Source: Chengkuizengella sediminis
Lineage (GTDB): Bacteria > Bacillota > Bacilli > Paenibacillales > KCTC-33759
Direction: 5' to 3'
Length of the DNA: 64,000 nucleotides
Assembly (NCBI RefSeq): GCF_010078385.1
Contig: NZ_SIJC01000003.1
Span: 372,001 to 436,000 of the forward strand
Shown here: positions 34,423 to 43,854 of the stretch, one piece after another
How positions within the stretch are numbered: position 1 is the stretch's first letter
How the letters are laid out: each line of letters starts with the position of its first letter
Notes under the pieces: model-generated
What the model was told of the DNA's origin: nothing
What the model saw: only the letters and a program-made list of their open reading frames with translations
The model's database searches: none
Made by a program: the position numbers and the translations under genes

Positions 34423-35655
34423 ATGAGCAATTTTGAACGTAATTTAGAAAAATACGCTGAAGTTACACTAAAAGTAGGCGTCAATATTCAAAAAGGTCAA
34501 AAGCTACTAATTCGCTGTGGATTAACTGCTGCGGATTTCGTACGTTTATTAACGAAAAAGGCTTATGAGTTAGGTGCAAAGGACGTTATTGTTGATTGGA
34601 AGGATAGCGAGATTACTCGTATTAAATATGACAACGCGCCATTAGAATCATTTCAAGAATTCCCTGCTTGGGTTGCCCAAGGTTACACAGAACTTGTAGA
34701 AGAAGGAACCGCTGTTCTTTCTATTTATTCAGATGATCCAGATTTATTAAGAGGGGTCGAAACTCCAAAGATTGCTGCAGCTCAAAAAGCTCAAGGTCAA
34801 GCATTAAGCAAATTCCGTGAGTATATCCAATCGGATAAAACAAGCTGGAATATCATTGGGGTATCTTCAAAAGTATGGGCAGCTAAAGTATTTCCAGATG
34901 TTCCAGAAGAGGAGCAAGTTGAAAAGCTTTGGGATACCTTTTTTAGTATTACAAGAGTAGATCAGGATGATCCTATCCAAGCATGGAAAGACCATGATAA
35001 AAAGTTGCATGACAAAGCAGACTTTTTAAATGAGAAAAAATATAAATTTTTACATTATGAAGCACCAGGTACAAAATTAACGATCGAATTACCTGAAAAA
35101 CATTTATGGTTAGGCGGAAGCTCACCAAATGAAAAAGGCATCGATTTCTTTGCTAACATTCCAACTGAAGAAGTATTCACTGCACCTTTGAAAACAGGTG
35201 TTAATGGTTATGTCTCCAGTACTAAGCCGCTAAGTTATGGTGGTAATTTAATTGATAATTTCAAAATCACTTTTGAAAACGGAAAAATCGTAGATTTTGA
35301 AGCAGAACAGGGCTATGATACTCTAAAAACTTTGATTGAAACAGATGAAGGTTCACACTTTTTAGGTGAAGTGGCGCTAGTTCCACATGATTCACCGATC
35401 TCAAATTCCAATCTCATTTTTTACAACACATTATTTGATGAAAATGCTTCCAATCACCTTGCGATCGGTAGTGCCTATGCGTTCAGCTTTGAAGGTGGTA
35501 AACAAATGACAAGAGATCAGCTTGCTGAGTTAGGGGCAAACAATAGTTTAGTACATCAGGACTTCATGGTTGGTTCCGCAGAAATGAACATTGATGGCGA
35601 AACAGCGGATGGAAAGAGAGAACCATTATTCCGTAACGGAAACTGGGCGTTTTAA
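34423..35655 (+). CDS. M29 family aminopeptidase, copy 1
   Basis: 410 residues, typical AmpS/PepS length. Expected metal ligands are visible: E in TEEVFTAPLKTGVNG, E in HFLGEVALVP, H in ASNHLAIGS, and H and D in LVHQDFMVGS. It is a cytosolic metallo-aminopeptidase. ATG after AAGGTGG. A strong terminator follows and a second copy lies 91 bases downstream. The C-terminal halves of the two copies are nearly identical, while the N-terminal halves differ. Confidence 0.93.
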   Translation: MSNFERNLEKYAEVTLKVGVNIQKGQKLLIRCGLTAADFVRLLTKKAYELGAKDVIVDWKDSEITRIKYDNAPLESFQEFPAWVAQGYTELVEEGTAVLSIYSDDPDLLRGVETPKIAAAQKAQGQALSKFREYIQSDKTSWNIIGVSSKVWAAKVFPDVPEEEQVEKLWDTFFSITRVDQDDPIQAWKDHDKKLHDKADFLNEKKYKFLHYEAPGTKLTIELPEKHLWLGGSSPNEKGIDFFANIPTEEVFTAPLKTGVNGYVSSTKPLSYGGNLIDNFKITFENGKIVDFEAEQGYDTLKTLIETDEGSHFLGEVALVPHDSPISNSNLIFYNTLFDENASNHLAIGSAYAFSFEGGKQMTRDQLAELGANNSLVHQDFMVGSAEMNIDGETADGKREPLFRNGNWAF

Positions 35656-35671
35656 TTATAACTGAAATCAT

Positions 35672-35710
35672 CCCCCACTTCACTTGTTTTCAATTGAAGC
35701 GGGGGTTTTA
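35672..35710 (+). terminator. Terminator between the aminopeptidase genes
   Basis: Arms CCCCCACTTCA and TGAAGCGGGGG, followed by TTTTA, so the second copy probably has separate transcription or depends on read-through. Confidence 0.88.
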
Positions 35711-35745
35711 TATTTTTTTATTTTCAATAAAGGTGGTATTTATAA

Positions 35746-36978
35746 ATGACTCATTTTGAACGTAATTTAGAAAAATATGTTGAAATCGCACTAAAAATTG
35801 GTGTCAATATTCAAAAAGGCCAAAAACTTTTAATAAAATGTGATCTTACAGAAGCAAATTTTGTTCGTTTATTAACAAAAAAAGCTTATGAATTAGGAGC
35901 ACAGGATGTTATCGTAGACTGGAGAGATAGTCAAATCACCCGCGTCAAGTATGATATGGCACCAGTAGAATCATTTAAAGAATTTCCAACTTGGAAAGCC
36001 AATGGTCACACTAAACTTGTAGAGGAAGGTGCTGCAGTACTATCCATAGTATCAGACGATCCAGATTTATTAAAAGGGGTTGACACTGAAAAAATTGCTG
36101 CATCCCAAAAAGCAGGAGGACAAGCTTTTAAGAAATTCGGTGAGTACATCCAAGCTGACAAAACAAGCTGGAATGTTTTAGCCACACCTTCAAAAGCATG
36201 GGCAGCCAAAGTATTTCCAGACGTGCCAGAGGAGGAACAGGTTGCAAAGCTTTGGGATGCCATTTTCAAAATTGCAAGAGTAGATGTAGATGACCCTATT
36301 CAAGCGTGGAAAGAACATGATGAAAAAATACATAACAAAGCAGACTTTTTAAACGAGAAAAAATACAAGTATTTACATTATGAAGCGCCAGGTACAAAAC
36401 TTAAGATAGAACTTCATGAAAAACATCTTTGGACAGGCGGAAGTTCGCAGAATGAAAAAGGCATCGAATTCTTTGCCAACATGCCAACAGAAGAGGTATT
36501 TACATTGCCATTAAAAACAGGTGTAAACGGCTATGTTTCCAGTACAAAGCCGCTAAGTTATGGTGGTAATTTAATAGATAATTTCAAAATCACTTTTGAA
36601 AACGGAAAAATCGTAGATTTTGAAGCAGAGCAAGGCTATAATACATTAAAAACTTTAATAGATACAGATGAAGGATCGCACTTTTTAGGTGAAGTTGCGC
36701 TTGTTCCACATGATTCACCGATCTCAAATTCCAATCTCATTTTTTACAATACGTTATTTGATGAAAATGCTTCCAATCATCTTGCAATCGGTAGTGCTTA
36801 TGCATCTAACCTAGAAGGTGGCACCCAAATGACTAGAGAAGAGCTAGACCAACTAGGAGCAAACGATAGCTTAACCCATGTAGATTTCATGATCGGATCT
36901 GATAAAATGAATATTGATGGTGAAACAGCGGATGGAAAAAGAGAACCATTATTCCGTAACGGGAACTGGGCGTTTTGA
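35746..36978 (+). CDS. M29 family aminopeptidase, copy 2
   Basis: 410 residues with all metal ligands of copy 1 retained (HFLGEVALVP, ASNHLAIGS, LTHVDFMIGS). ATG after AAGGTGG. N-terminal substitutions relative to copy 1 (for example IKCDLTEAN for IRCGLTAAD) suggest a change in substrate recognition, since the catalytic domain is almost unchanged. Confidence 0.92.
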   Translation: MTHFERNLEKYVEIALKIGVNIQKGQKLLIKCDLTEANFVRLLTKKAYELGAQDVIVDWRDSQITRVKYDMAPVESFKEFPTWKANGHTKLVEEGAAVLSIVSDDPDLLKGVDTEKIAASQKAGGQAFKKFGEYIQADKTSWNVLATPSKAWAAKVFPDVPEEEQVAKLWDAIFKIARVDVDDPIQAWKEHDEKIHNKADFLNEKKYKYLHYEAPGTKLKIELHEKHLWTGGSSQNEKGIEFFANMPTEEVFTLPLKTGVNGYVSSTKPLSYGGNLIDNFKITFENGKIVDFEAEQGYNTLKTLIDTDEGSHFLGEVALVPHDSPISNSNLIFYNTLFDENASNHLAIGSAYASNLEGGTQMTREELDQLGANDSLTHVDFMIGSDKMNIDGETADGKREPLFRNGNWAF

Positions 36979-37036
36979 ATACAATAATAAATGGCAATGC
37001 CGCCGATCCAAACCCAAATAAACCATAGAACCATAA

Positions 37037-37080
37037 AACCTTCTAAATCACTAATCATGTGAATTAGAAGGTTCTTTTTT
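37037..37080 (+). terminator. Terminator after aminopeptidase 2
   Basis: Arms AACCTTCTAA and TTAGAAGGTT around an 17-base partly paired loop, followed by CTTTTTT. Confidence 0.85.
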
Positions 37081-37225
37081 AGTTTAATATTCCAACTGAA
37101 GGGAATATTAGACCATCTGTTTGAGAATCATATAAAAATTAAATTTGTATGATACAATATCTAAAATACTTACAAAATATTCAAATACTTACATAACAAA
37201 AATATTCAAAAAGGAAGTACATAAC

Positions 37226-38884
37226 ATGGACATTTTACAATGGATCACAGCATTAATGCCTGTCTTATCTGTGTTTATATTTTTAGTCATTTTGCGTATT
37301 CCTGCTGCAACAGCAATGCCGATCAGTTTTTTGGTAACAGCCATATTTACTTATTTCTTTTGGGAGGTGTCCTTACAACATATCGCTGCTTCATCCTTAC
37401 AGGGTGTGATTGTTGCCTTTTCAATTTTATATATCGTTTTTGGAGCGATCCTACTTCTAAATACGTTAAAAAATAGCAGAGCCATGGACTCTATACGTAC
37501 AGGATTTATGAACATTAGTTCAGATGCCCGAGTTCAAATCATTATTGTAGCTTGGTTATTCGGTGCCTTCATTGAAGGTGCTGCTGGATTTGGTACACCT
37601 GCAGCAATCGGTGCACCTCTTTTGGTAGCGCTTGGATTTGCTCCTTTACCTGCTGTTGTTTTAACACTAGTTGCTGATAGCTCTCCAGTAACTTTCGGCG
37701 CAGTGGGGACACCTATGTTAGTAGGAATCGGACAAGGATTACAAACGGAAGGTGCACTTGCTCCAAATGTAAATGCTTATTTACAAAATGAACAGCTCAC
37801 TTTAATGGAATATGTAGCTAACATTGCAGTTCAAGTGGCATGGATCGATTTATTTGTTGGTTCCTTTATTCCTTTATTATTAGTTGTCATTTATACAAAG
37901 TTTTTTGGAAAAAATAAAAGCTGGAAAGATGGGTTAGCCATATGGAAATTTGCTTTATTCGCTGGATTTAGTTTTTCCATTTCATCATTGCTTGTTGCTA
38001 TACTATTAGGACCAGAATTCCCATCCATTATGGGTGGTTTTATAGGTTTAATATTAGTCATTCTTGCTGCGAAAAAACAGTTTTTATTACCTAAGATTCC
38101 ATATGAACTAGAACTTGAAAATTCAAAAGAGAATGATCTTGATCAAAACGATAATACCGTAAACCAACCCTCCTTATTCAAAGCATGGATTCCCTATTTA
38201 ATAGTACTTCTATTACTCGTCATTACCCGGATTGAAATCCTCCCATTCAAGGAGTGGTTAAAATCTTTTAAAATTACATGGGTAAATATTATAGGCACAG
38301 AAATTAGCACAGAACTCGAACCGTTATATTTACCTGGCACAATTTTTATCGTTACTGTATTGATTTCCTTTATAATATATCGTTTTACAAAACAACAAGT
38401 CTTCTCTACAATCAATACATCCTTAAAAACCATGGTTGGCAGTTTGATTGCGCTTGGGACAGCCGTTCCGATGGTACGGATTTTTATAAATTCAAGTATT
38501 AATGAGTCTGGTTTATCAAGCATGCCGATTGAACTTGCTAACTCTGCTGCCGAAACACTTGGACAATCTTGGCCTCTATTTGCACCTTTTGTTGGGGCAC
38601 TCGGTTCTTTTATTTCCGGGAGTGCAACATTCAGCAATATGATGTTCTCCTTGTTTCAGTTCAGTACTGCGGAACAAATTGGGTCTAATCCAGATATTAT
38701 TGTATCGTTACAAGCACTTGGAGCAAATGGCGGAAATATGATCTGTATTTTAAATGTGGTCGCTGCTGCATCTGTAGTCAATTTATACGGTAAAGAAGGT
38801 ACAATCATTCGATATACGATGTTACCAATGTTGTACTACTGTTTACTAGGCGGAGTCATTGGATTTGTCCTGTTGGCAATATGA
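37226..38884 (+). CDS. lctP: L-lactate permease family transporter
   Basis: 552 residues, the usual LctP length, with about 12-14 membrane helices and the family motif [22 protein letters not shown] plus [13 protein letters not shown] and [13 protein letters not shown]. It imports lactate or related 2-hydroxy acids with protons. I start at the ATG at 37226, eight bases after AAGGAAG; an earlier in-frame start would add 27 hydrophilic residues. Its 3' end overlaps the convergent DMT transporter gene by 49 bases. No lactate utilisation genes are nearby. Confidence 0.92.
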   Translation: MDILQWITALMPVLSVFIFLVILRIPAATAMPISFLVTAIFTYFFWEVSLQHIAASSLQGVIVAFSILYIVFGAILLLNTLKNSRAMDSIRTGFMNISSDARVQIIIVAWLFGAFIEGAAGFGTPAAIGAPLLVALGFAPLPAVVLTLVADSSPVTFGAVGTPMLVGIGQGLQTEGALAPNVNAYLQNEQLTLMEYVANIAVQVAWIDLFVGSFIPLLLVVIYTKFFGKNKSWKDGLAIWKFALFAGFSFSISSLLVAILLGPEFPSIMGGFIGLILVILAAKKQFLLPKIPYELELENSKENDLDQNDNTVNQPSLFKAWIPYLIVLLLLVITRIEILPFKEWLKSFKITWVNIIGTEISTELEPLYLPGTIFIVTVLISFIIYRFTKQQVFSTINTSLKTMVGSLIALGTAVPMVRIFINSSINESGLSSMPIELANSAAETLGQSWPLFAPFVGALGSFISGSATFSNMMFSLFQFSTAEQIGSNPDIIVSLQALGANGGNMICILNVVAAASVVNLYGKEGTIIRYTMLPMLYYCLLGGVIGFVLLAI

Positions 38885-39723
38885 TTATTTTTAACAAACA
38901 TATAAAAGGCAGCGCTGAAAATGACGATATAACCAACAATACTGAATACATCCGGTGTTTGACTGAAGATGATCATACTAATCACTGCCGAAAATACAAC
39001 ATTCATATAGAAAAAGATAGAAATCTCATTTGCAGGTGCAAATTTATAAGCAAGTGTAATGCCGAATTGTCCAACTGTGGCAAACACCCCAGCTAATAAT
39101 AAATAAATCAGCTGTTGTAAACTCATCGGTTCATAAAAAAGGATCAAAAAAGGAAGCAAAATCATGGTGGAAAAAGCCGAGAAATAAAAAACAATCGTAT
39201 AGGACTTTTCCTTCTTTCCTAAAACCCTTAAAGTCGTATACGCTCCTGCTGCAAAAATAGACGATAATACGCCCATCATATATGGGAAAACATCCACCGA
39301 AAATTGCGGTTTAATAATGAACAACGTCCCCAAAAAAGCAATCGTAATTGCGACGATTTGGTAAGACTTGGCCTTCTCCTTCAAAAAGATAGCACAGAAA
39401 ATGATCAATAAAAAAGGACTTAGTTTATTTAACATGTCTGCATCTGAAAGAACAAGATGGTCAATGGAATAAAAGAAAAATAAAATACCCAACGTTCCTA
39501 AAACGGATCTTAATAATAAAATCGATTGATTCTCACGTTTTCCAAACAAACTCTCCTTATAATAAACAACCATCCCAAAAGAAATGATCGCAGAAATGAG
39601 ATTTCTAAAAAATGTTTTTTGTGTTGTAGGTAAATCACCTGAAAGTTTGACAAACATCGCCATCAATGAAAACCCAAGCGCTGCTAGTATTAGTAAAATG
39701 ATTCCTTTGTTTTTATCTGTCAT
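38836..39723 (-). CDS. DMT family (EamA) transporter
   Basis: 295 residues with ten predicted membrane helices and two EamA repeats. Includes [34 protein letters not shown], typical of the RhaT/YdcZ-like drug/metabolite exporters. Substrate unknown. ATG after GGAGAAAGG. A palindrome with perfect GTACAAT/ATTGTAC arms sits 23 bases upstream of the start and may be an operator. Confidence 0.85.
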   Translation of the reverse strand: MTDKNKGIILLILAALGFSLMAMFVKLSGDLPTTQKTFFRNLISAIISFGMVVYYKESLFGKRENQSILLLRSVLGTLGILFFFYSIDHLVLSDADMLNKLSPFLLIIFCAIFLKEKAKSYQIVAITIAFLGTLFIIKPQFSVDVFPYMMGVLSSIFAAGAYTTLRVLGKKEKSYTIVFYFSAFSTMILLPFLILFYEPMSLQQLIYLLLAGVFATVGQFGITLAYKFAPANEISIFFYMNVVFSAVISMIIFSQTPDVFSIVGYIVIFSAAFYMFVKNNHIANRTNPMTPPSKQ

Positions 39724-39745
39724 CTAGTGGGTACACCTTTCTCCA

Positions 39746-39765
39746 GTACAATGCATGTATTGTAC
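39746..39765 (-). promoter_or_regulatory. Candidate operator of the DMT transporter gene
   Basis: Seven-base perfect arms GTACAAT and ATTGTAC separated by six bases, just upstream of the ribosome binding site. The regulator is unknown. Confidence 0.4.
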
Positions 39766-39785
39766 CACAAATGTACCTCAACTAA

Positions 39786-39823
39786 CGAATCACTATCTAT
39801 ACGTAAGAAATAGATAGCGATTC
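39786..39823. terminator. Hairpin after the CMD gene
   Basis: Arms GAATCACTATCTATA and TAGATAGCGATTC with one mismatch. There is no T-run, so termination strength is doubtful. Confidence 0.45.
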
Positions 39824-39827
39824 ATAT

Positions 39828-40262
39828 TTATTGTTTTTCAATTGGCATTCCTGCCGTTATGGCAATACGATTCCAACCATTGATAGTAACAATCGCTGCT
39901 AAAATATCATTTAATTTTTTCTTGTCAAAATGTAAACTGGCCTCTTCAAAAGCCTTTTCAATCTTTTCATGTTCCTGCAAAATGGTTACTGCTTCTGTCA
40001 GTGCCAGTGCAACTTTTTCTTCGGATGTAAAAAAGTTCGTTTCTCTCCAAGCAGACAAAACATGTAAACGTTGGTTCGTTTCTCCTTCTTTGATTGCATC
40101 TGCAGCATGCATATCCATACAAAATGCACAACCATTGATCTGTGAAGAACGCATTTTAATTAATTCTAATAACGTTTTAGGCAATTCACTTTCATTTAAA
40201 TAACTCTCCATCCCCATCATGGCTTTGTAAACACCTTGTTCTACTTCTAATCTTTGACTCAT
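39828..40262 (-). CDS. Carboxymuconolactone decarboxylase (AhpD-like) family protein
   Basis: 144 residues with the redox motif CAFCMDMH and the preceding LIKMRSSQING, as in YdfG/AhpD-like CMD proteins. I start at the ATG after GGAGG at 40262. Upstream on the minus strand is a TGTCACA-N16-CGTT promoter. CMD genes are the best-known ECF41 targets (for example ydfG in Bacillus), so this one very probably belongs to the regulon of the sigma factor encoded about 7 kb away. Confidence 0.92.
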   Translation of the reverse strand: MSQRLEVEQGVYKAMMGMESYLNESELPKTLLELIKMRSSQINGCAFCMDMHAADAIKEGETNQRLHVLSAWRETNFFTSEEKVALALTEAVTILQEHEKIEKAFEEASLHFDKKKLNDILAAIVTINGWNRIAITAGMPIEKQ

Positions 40263-40306
40263 ATTAAATACCTCCATTAGTTTGTTTATGTTTCTTCAAT
40301 TATTAA

Positions 40307-40333
40307 AACGAAATAAGCATAACATTTGTGACA
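40307..40333 (-). promoter_or_regulatory. ECF41-type promoter of the CMD gene
   Basis: On the minus strand TGTCACA (40333-40327), 16-base spacer, CGTT (40310-40307), 45 bases before the start codon. It is the third match in this window. Confidence 0.78.
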
Positions 40334-40362
40334 ATCTTAATTATCTTTTCTTAAAGTAGAAC

Positions 40363-40408
40363 AAAAAAACGTGAGAAAGGTCTAAAATCTAAACCCTTCT
40401 TCACGTTT
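40363..40408 (-). terminator. Terminator of the DoxX gene
   Basis: On the minus strand AACGTGA pairs with TCACGTT as part of a longer imperfect stem and is followed by seven T. Confidence 0.85.
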
Positions 40409-40437
40409 CAATATCTCTCAAAAATGATTTTCTACTT

Positions 40438-40806
40438 TTAAAACAATTCCATCATTTCTGACCAGTTGGCAATCGTCACAATCAAAGTAAATACAAATAA
40501 TAAAAATGCCGGTAATGCTTTAGAGACGGGATCCTTCACTCTTACAAGGTGTGTTAATACAGCAAAAAACATCGTAACAGCCAACAATAAAGCACCCAAA
40601 CCACTTAAAGAATCCAACCATAAACCAATGATGAGTCCCACAGCACCTACAGCTTCAACAAATCCTGTAAAAGGCAAAAACCATTTTGGAAAACTATAAC
40701 GTCTAAAATCCTCCACCATCGTCTTTGAACCAAATAACTTTGAAAATCCTGCTCCTAAAAAGGCAAGACCTAAAAACGCTTCCAAAATGACAACAAAAAT
40801 ATCCAT
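40438..40806 (-). CDS. DoxX family membrane protein
   Basis: 122 residues with four membrane helices. It has AFLGLAFLGAGFSKLFG, FTGFVEAVGAVGLIIGLW and ALPAFLLFVFTLIVTI, the DoxX/DoxD-like pattern. Members are linked to thiol or quinone-dependent redox processes but are mostly uncharacterised. ATG after AAAGGAG. It has its own terminator ahead of the CMD promoter. No ECF41 promoter was found upstream. Confidence 0.85.
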   Translation of the reverse strand: MDIFVVILEAFLGLAFLGAGFSKLFGSKTMVEDFRRYSFPKWFLPFTGFVEAVGAVGLIIGLWLDSLSGLGALLLAVTMFFAVLTHLVRVKDPVSKALPAFLLFVFTLIVTIANWSEMMELF

Positions 40807-41231
40807 CTACTCATCTCCTTTTTGTTGCTCTAATACAAGATTATGCTTTAAAACCGCATAGTAGATCAAAAATATGAAAAAAGCCCTTTAAGCTCAATTA
40901 CATATATTTTGTCTTTTTTGTGAAATATACTCAAAATTAAGTATTTTTAGGTTTTTATTTAATGTTTTCTATTGTTCTACTGAGATAAATTATCTTATGA
41001 TAGTAGCTATGGATTATTCGTGAATGTATGAAACTCCAATAAATATAATCCATTACATTACTAATATGATGTAATAAGCTATTTGTTTAAATATATAAGA
41101 TTAAGCGCTTTCTCTCTGTTGTGTTTTCATCAAATTCTTCAATGTATTTAACATAATTTATCGTCGCACATCTTTCTGCAAAATATACTCACCTATAGTC
41201 CAAATTTTGTTAAGAAAGAATTGATTTGTTT
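40807..41231. other. AT-rich non-coding gap
   Basis: About 420 bases without a supported gene. Two inverted repeats are visible: TGGATTAT/ATAATCCA (about 41010-41055) and ATTACAT/ATGTAAT (about 41053-41076). I see no known riboswitch or RNA motif. Confidence 0.5.
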
Positions 41232-41450
41232 ATGTGTTCCCAGTTTCATGAAGAACCATCAAATAGCATCAAAATCATGGTGAAAAATCAAGAAAAATCT
41301 CTGCAAGACATTACCAAAAAATTATATTACTTCCATCAAGAAATTGATTCGTTAAAAGAAAACTATATTGAACACTATTTTTGGGCTATAAAAATGTCCA
41401 CAAAGGTAAAAGAATTACTACGTCGTATTGATTCTTTGAAAAACAATTGA
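41232..41450 (+). CDS. Small coiled-coil-like hypothetical protein, 72 aa
   Basis: Mostly charged and helical: EKSLQDITKKLYYFHQEIDSLKENY and KVKELLRRIDSLK show heptad-like spacing. No signal or membrane segment. The ATG has only a weak AAGAAAG site upstream; a TTG two codons earlier is possible. Hairpins follow. I cannot assign a function, and the gene itself is only moderately supported. Confidence 0.4.
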   Translation: MCSQFHEEPSNSIKIMVKNQEKSLQDITKKLYYFHQEIDSLKENYIEHYFWAIKMSTKVKELLRRIDSLKNN

Positions 41451-41511
41451 AGAAATAAGATAATTCTTCATCTTGTATGATTTTTCACATTGTAATTTTG
41501 GTAGTTTATCG

Positions 41512-41550
41512 AGAGTGAAGCAATGGAGCTTCACTCTATTGCTTCACAAC
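41512..41550. terminator. Alternative hairpins between convergent genes
   Basis: Two mutually exclusive perfect 10-base stems share bases: AGAGTGAAGC/GCTTCACTCT (41512-41537) and GTGAAGCAAT/ATTGCTTCAC (about 41515-41547). Neither has a long T-run. They probably serve transcription ends of both flanking genes. Confidence 0.4.
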
Positions 41551-41554
41551 ATAA

Positions 41555-42187
41555 TTATTGAGGGGCTTTTGTCTGAATCAATTTTAACCCCATTCCAATA
41601 AAAACGATTCCTGTGATTTTGTTTAAAATATTTGCTACCTTTTGATTTCCTCTCATTTTTTTCGTTGAATAGGACGAAAAATACACAACAAATAAACACC
41701 ACAATAAACCAGTTAAGGTAAAAGTAACACCCAATAAAATAAAGGATACAGGTCCAGAAGATTGAACATCCACAAATTGTGGTAAAAAAGCAATGAAAAA
41801 TAAAGCAACTTTTGGATTTGTTAGGCTTGTTAAAATTCCTTGCATGTATATTTTCCCTGCCTTTAAATGATGTTTTACAGATGTATCCGCTTCGAGGTTT
41901 GTTTTATCAGAAAACATTCTTATTCCTAGATAAATTAAATAAAGCGCACCGATTATTTTGATGACGTTAAATAATATAAGAGATTTTGTAAGAATAATAG
42001 ATAAGCCAAATGCTACTAGTAACGTGTGGACAATTGAGCCACTGATGATACCAAGTACCGAATAAATACCTGCTTTTTTACCTTGTGAGATACTTCTCCC
42101 TATAATATACATCGTGTCTGTACCAGGAATTAAATTTAATAAAATGCCTGATATTAAGAACACCTCGTAATTTATGATTCCGAACAT
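41555..42187 (-). CDS. LysE/RhtB family exporter
   Basis: 210 residues with five to six membrane helices and the family N-terminus NLIPGTDTMYIIGRSISQGKKAGIYSVLG. Members export amino acids or related metabolites. ATG after AAGGGAGTGAG. It stands alone, with alternative hairpins downstream. Substrate is unknown. Confidence 0.88.
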   Translation of the reverse strand: MFGIINYEVFLISGILLNLIPGTDTMYIIGRSISQGKKAGIYSVLGIISGSIVHTLLVAFGLSIILTKSLILFNVIKIIGALYLIYLGIRMFSDKTNLEADTSVKHHLKAGKIYMQGILTSLTNPKVALFFIAFLPQFVDVQSSGPVSFILLGVTFTLTGLLWCLFVVYFSSYSTKKMRGNQKVANILNKITGIVFIGMGLKLIQTKAPQ

Positions 42188-42346
42188 CTTTATTTCTCAC
42201 TCCCTTTATTCGTTGTATATAAAAGAGTTTATTTTATCATGGAAAAAAAGAAAATACAATTTGGTGAATAATATATTGATTGTGAAAAAAATCACAGACG
42301 TGATTCGTTAATCGTTTTATACTATTAAAGAGTTACCCAATCCATA

Positions 42347-42433
42347 AAAAGTGATGGGGCTCCTTGAAATCCACCCCAAAAACATGATTTCACGATCTAA
42401 ATAGAACACAATGAATAAAAATCCATCACTTTT
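42347..42433. other. Long-range inverted repeat in the leader of the OFA transporter
   Basis: Perfect 11-base arms AAAAGTGATGG (42347-42357) and CCATCACTTTT (42423-42433) flank about 65 bases with an inner GGGG/CCCC pairing. It lies 56 bases before the transporter start and could be a structured leader. It does not match a riboswitch class known to me. Confidence 0.45.
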
Positions 42434-42488
42434 GTGGAATATCAATATCGATTGTAATTTTTCAAACATATAAAAGGAGAGAGCTATT

Positions 42489-43772
42489 ATGAAAACAAAA
42501 AATCGTTGGCTTATTGCGTTATCCGCAGTTGCTATTCACCTCTCTATTGGTTCGGTGTATGCTTACAGCGTTTATAAAAACCCTCTAGCGGAGCAACTCG
42601 GATGGAGTAGTACACAAACCGCTCTCGCATTTACAATTGCTATCTTTTGTTTAGGAATTTCCGCTGCTTTTTTTGGTAAATTAGTTGAGAAAAAAGGCCC
42701 TCGTTTTTCGGCTACAATTGCAGCAATTTTATTTGCAACAGGTTTAATTGGAACAGGGATCGCCATTCATTTTGAATCATTAGCGGGTTACTATTTATCT
42801 TATGGGTTGATCAGTGGTATGGGACTAGGTATTGGTTATATTTCGCCTGTTTCTACTTTAGTCAAATGGTTTCCAGATCATCGCGGGTTAGCAACTGGGA
42901 TGGCCGTGATGGGTTTTGGTGCAGGTGCATTAATCTGTAGTCCTATTGCCAATTATCTTATAGAAAATGTAGGTCTTTCACAGACGTTTTACATCTTAGG
43001 TATCTCATATTTTATCCTCATGTTGTCAGGAGCATCTTATATCGCTAAACCTGAAGAAGGCTGGATGCCTGCAGGAATGAAGGAAAAAACAGAGAAAGGA
43101 ACGATGCGACTAAAAGAAGATTTAGCACAGCTTACAGCAAATGAAGCCGTTAAAACAAAAAGATTTTGGATGTTATGGGTCATGATGTTTGTGAATATTT
43201 CATCTGGTATCATGCTGATCTCTGTCGCTTCACCCATGGCTCAAGAAAAAGTAGGAATGACAGCCGTTGCCGCAGCAAGTATGGTAGGTTTGATGGGATT
43301 TTTTAATGGTGGGGGTCGCATCGGCTGGGCTTCTGCATCTGATTATTTAGGTAGAACAAATGTATTTACTTCATTTTTCTCTATCCAGCTTATTGCATTC
43401 TTATTATTGCCATCTGTTTCTAACCAGATCCTGTTTATGATTCTCATCTTTACGATCCTGACTATTTATGGTGGAGGGTTTGCTTCCTTACCAGCATTTA
43501 TTGGGGATATGTTTGGAACAAAACAGCTAGGAGCCATTCATGGTTATTTGTTAACCTCTTGGTCAATGGCAGGTGTTTTCGGACCAATGCTTGTGGCTTA
43601 TATAAGAGATACTACGAACAGTTATAACGCCACTTTTTATGTGTTTGCCGTATTTTTAACCATAGCACTGATCACTTCCATTTACATTCGTAAGGATATA
43701 CAAAAAGTAAGAAATGCCCGACAACCTTCTTTGCAGCAAAACAAGAAATTACAACAAAGAATTGCACATTAA
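42489..43772 (+). CDS. OFA family MFS transporter (oxalate/formate antiporter-like)
   Basis: 427 residues, 12 membrane helices. IHLSIGSVYAYSVYKNPL at helix 1, GISAAFFGKLVEKKGPR, and SGMGLGIGYISPVSTLVKWFPDHRGLATGMAVMGFGAG are strongly typical of the OFA group. Members move oxalate, formate, pyruvate or similar acids. ATG after GGAGAGAG. A strong terminator follows. The leader contains a long inverted repeat. Confidence 0.9.
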   Translation: MKTKNRWLIALSAVAIHLSIGSVYAYSVYKNPLAEQLGWSSTQTALAFTIAIFCLGISAAFFGKLVEKKGPRFSATIAAILFATGLIGTGIAIHFESLAGYYLSYGLISGMGLGIGYISPVSTLVKWFPDHRGLATGMAVMGFGAGALICSPIANYLIENVGLSQTFYILGISYFILMLSGASYIAKPEEGWMPAGMKEKTEKGTMRLKEDLAQLTANEAVKTKRFWMLWVMMFVNISSGIMLISVASPMAQEKVGMTAVAAASMVGLMGFFNGGGRIGWASASDYLGRTNVFTSFFSIQLIAFLLLPSVSNQILFMILIFTILTIYGGGFASLPAFIGDMFGTKQLGAIHGYLLTSWSMAGVFGPMLVAYIRDTTNSYNATFYVFAVFLTIALITSIYIRKDIQKVRNARQPSLQQNKKLQQRIAH

Positions 43773-43791
43773 GTATCATCTCTTTTCCATT

Positions 43792-43822
43792 ACCGCTTAT
43801 GATCGTCATAAGCGGTCTTTTT
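43792..43822 (+). terminator. Terminator of the OFA transporter gene
   Basis: Perfect 11-base arms ACCGCTTATGA and TCATAAGCGGT with a three-base loop, followed by CTTTTT. Confidence 0.92.
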
Positions 43823-43854
43823 ATGCGTATCTTCACTTTTTGGGGTATGTGATA

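Noticed and set aside
42347-42433. Fluoride riboswitch in front of the OFA transporter
   Set aside because: GTGATGGGG resembles its 5' part, but the second conserved CTGATG-type region is missing and the pairing partners do not match.
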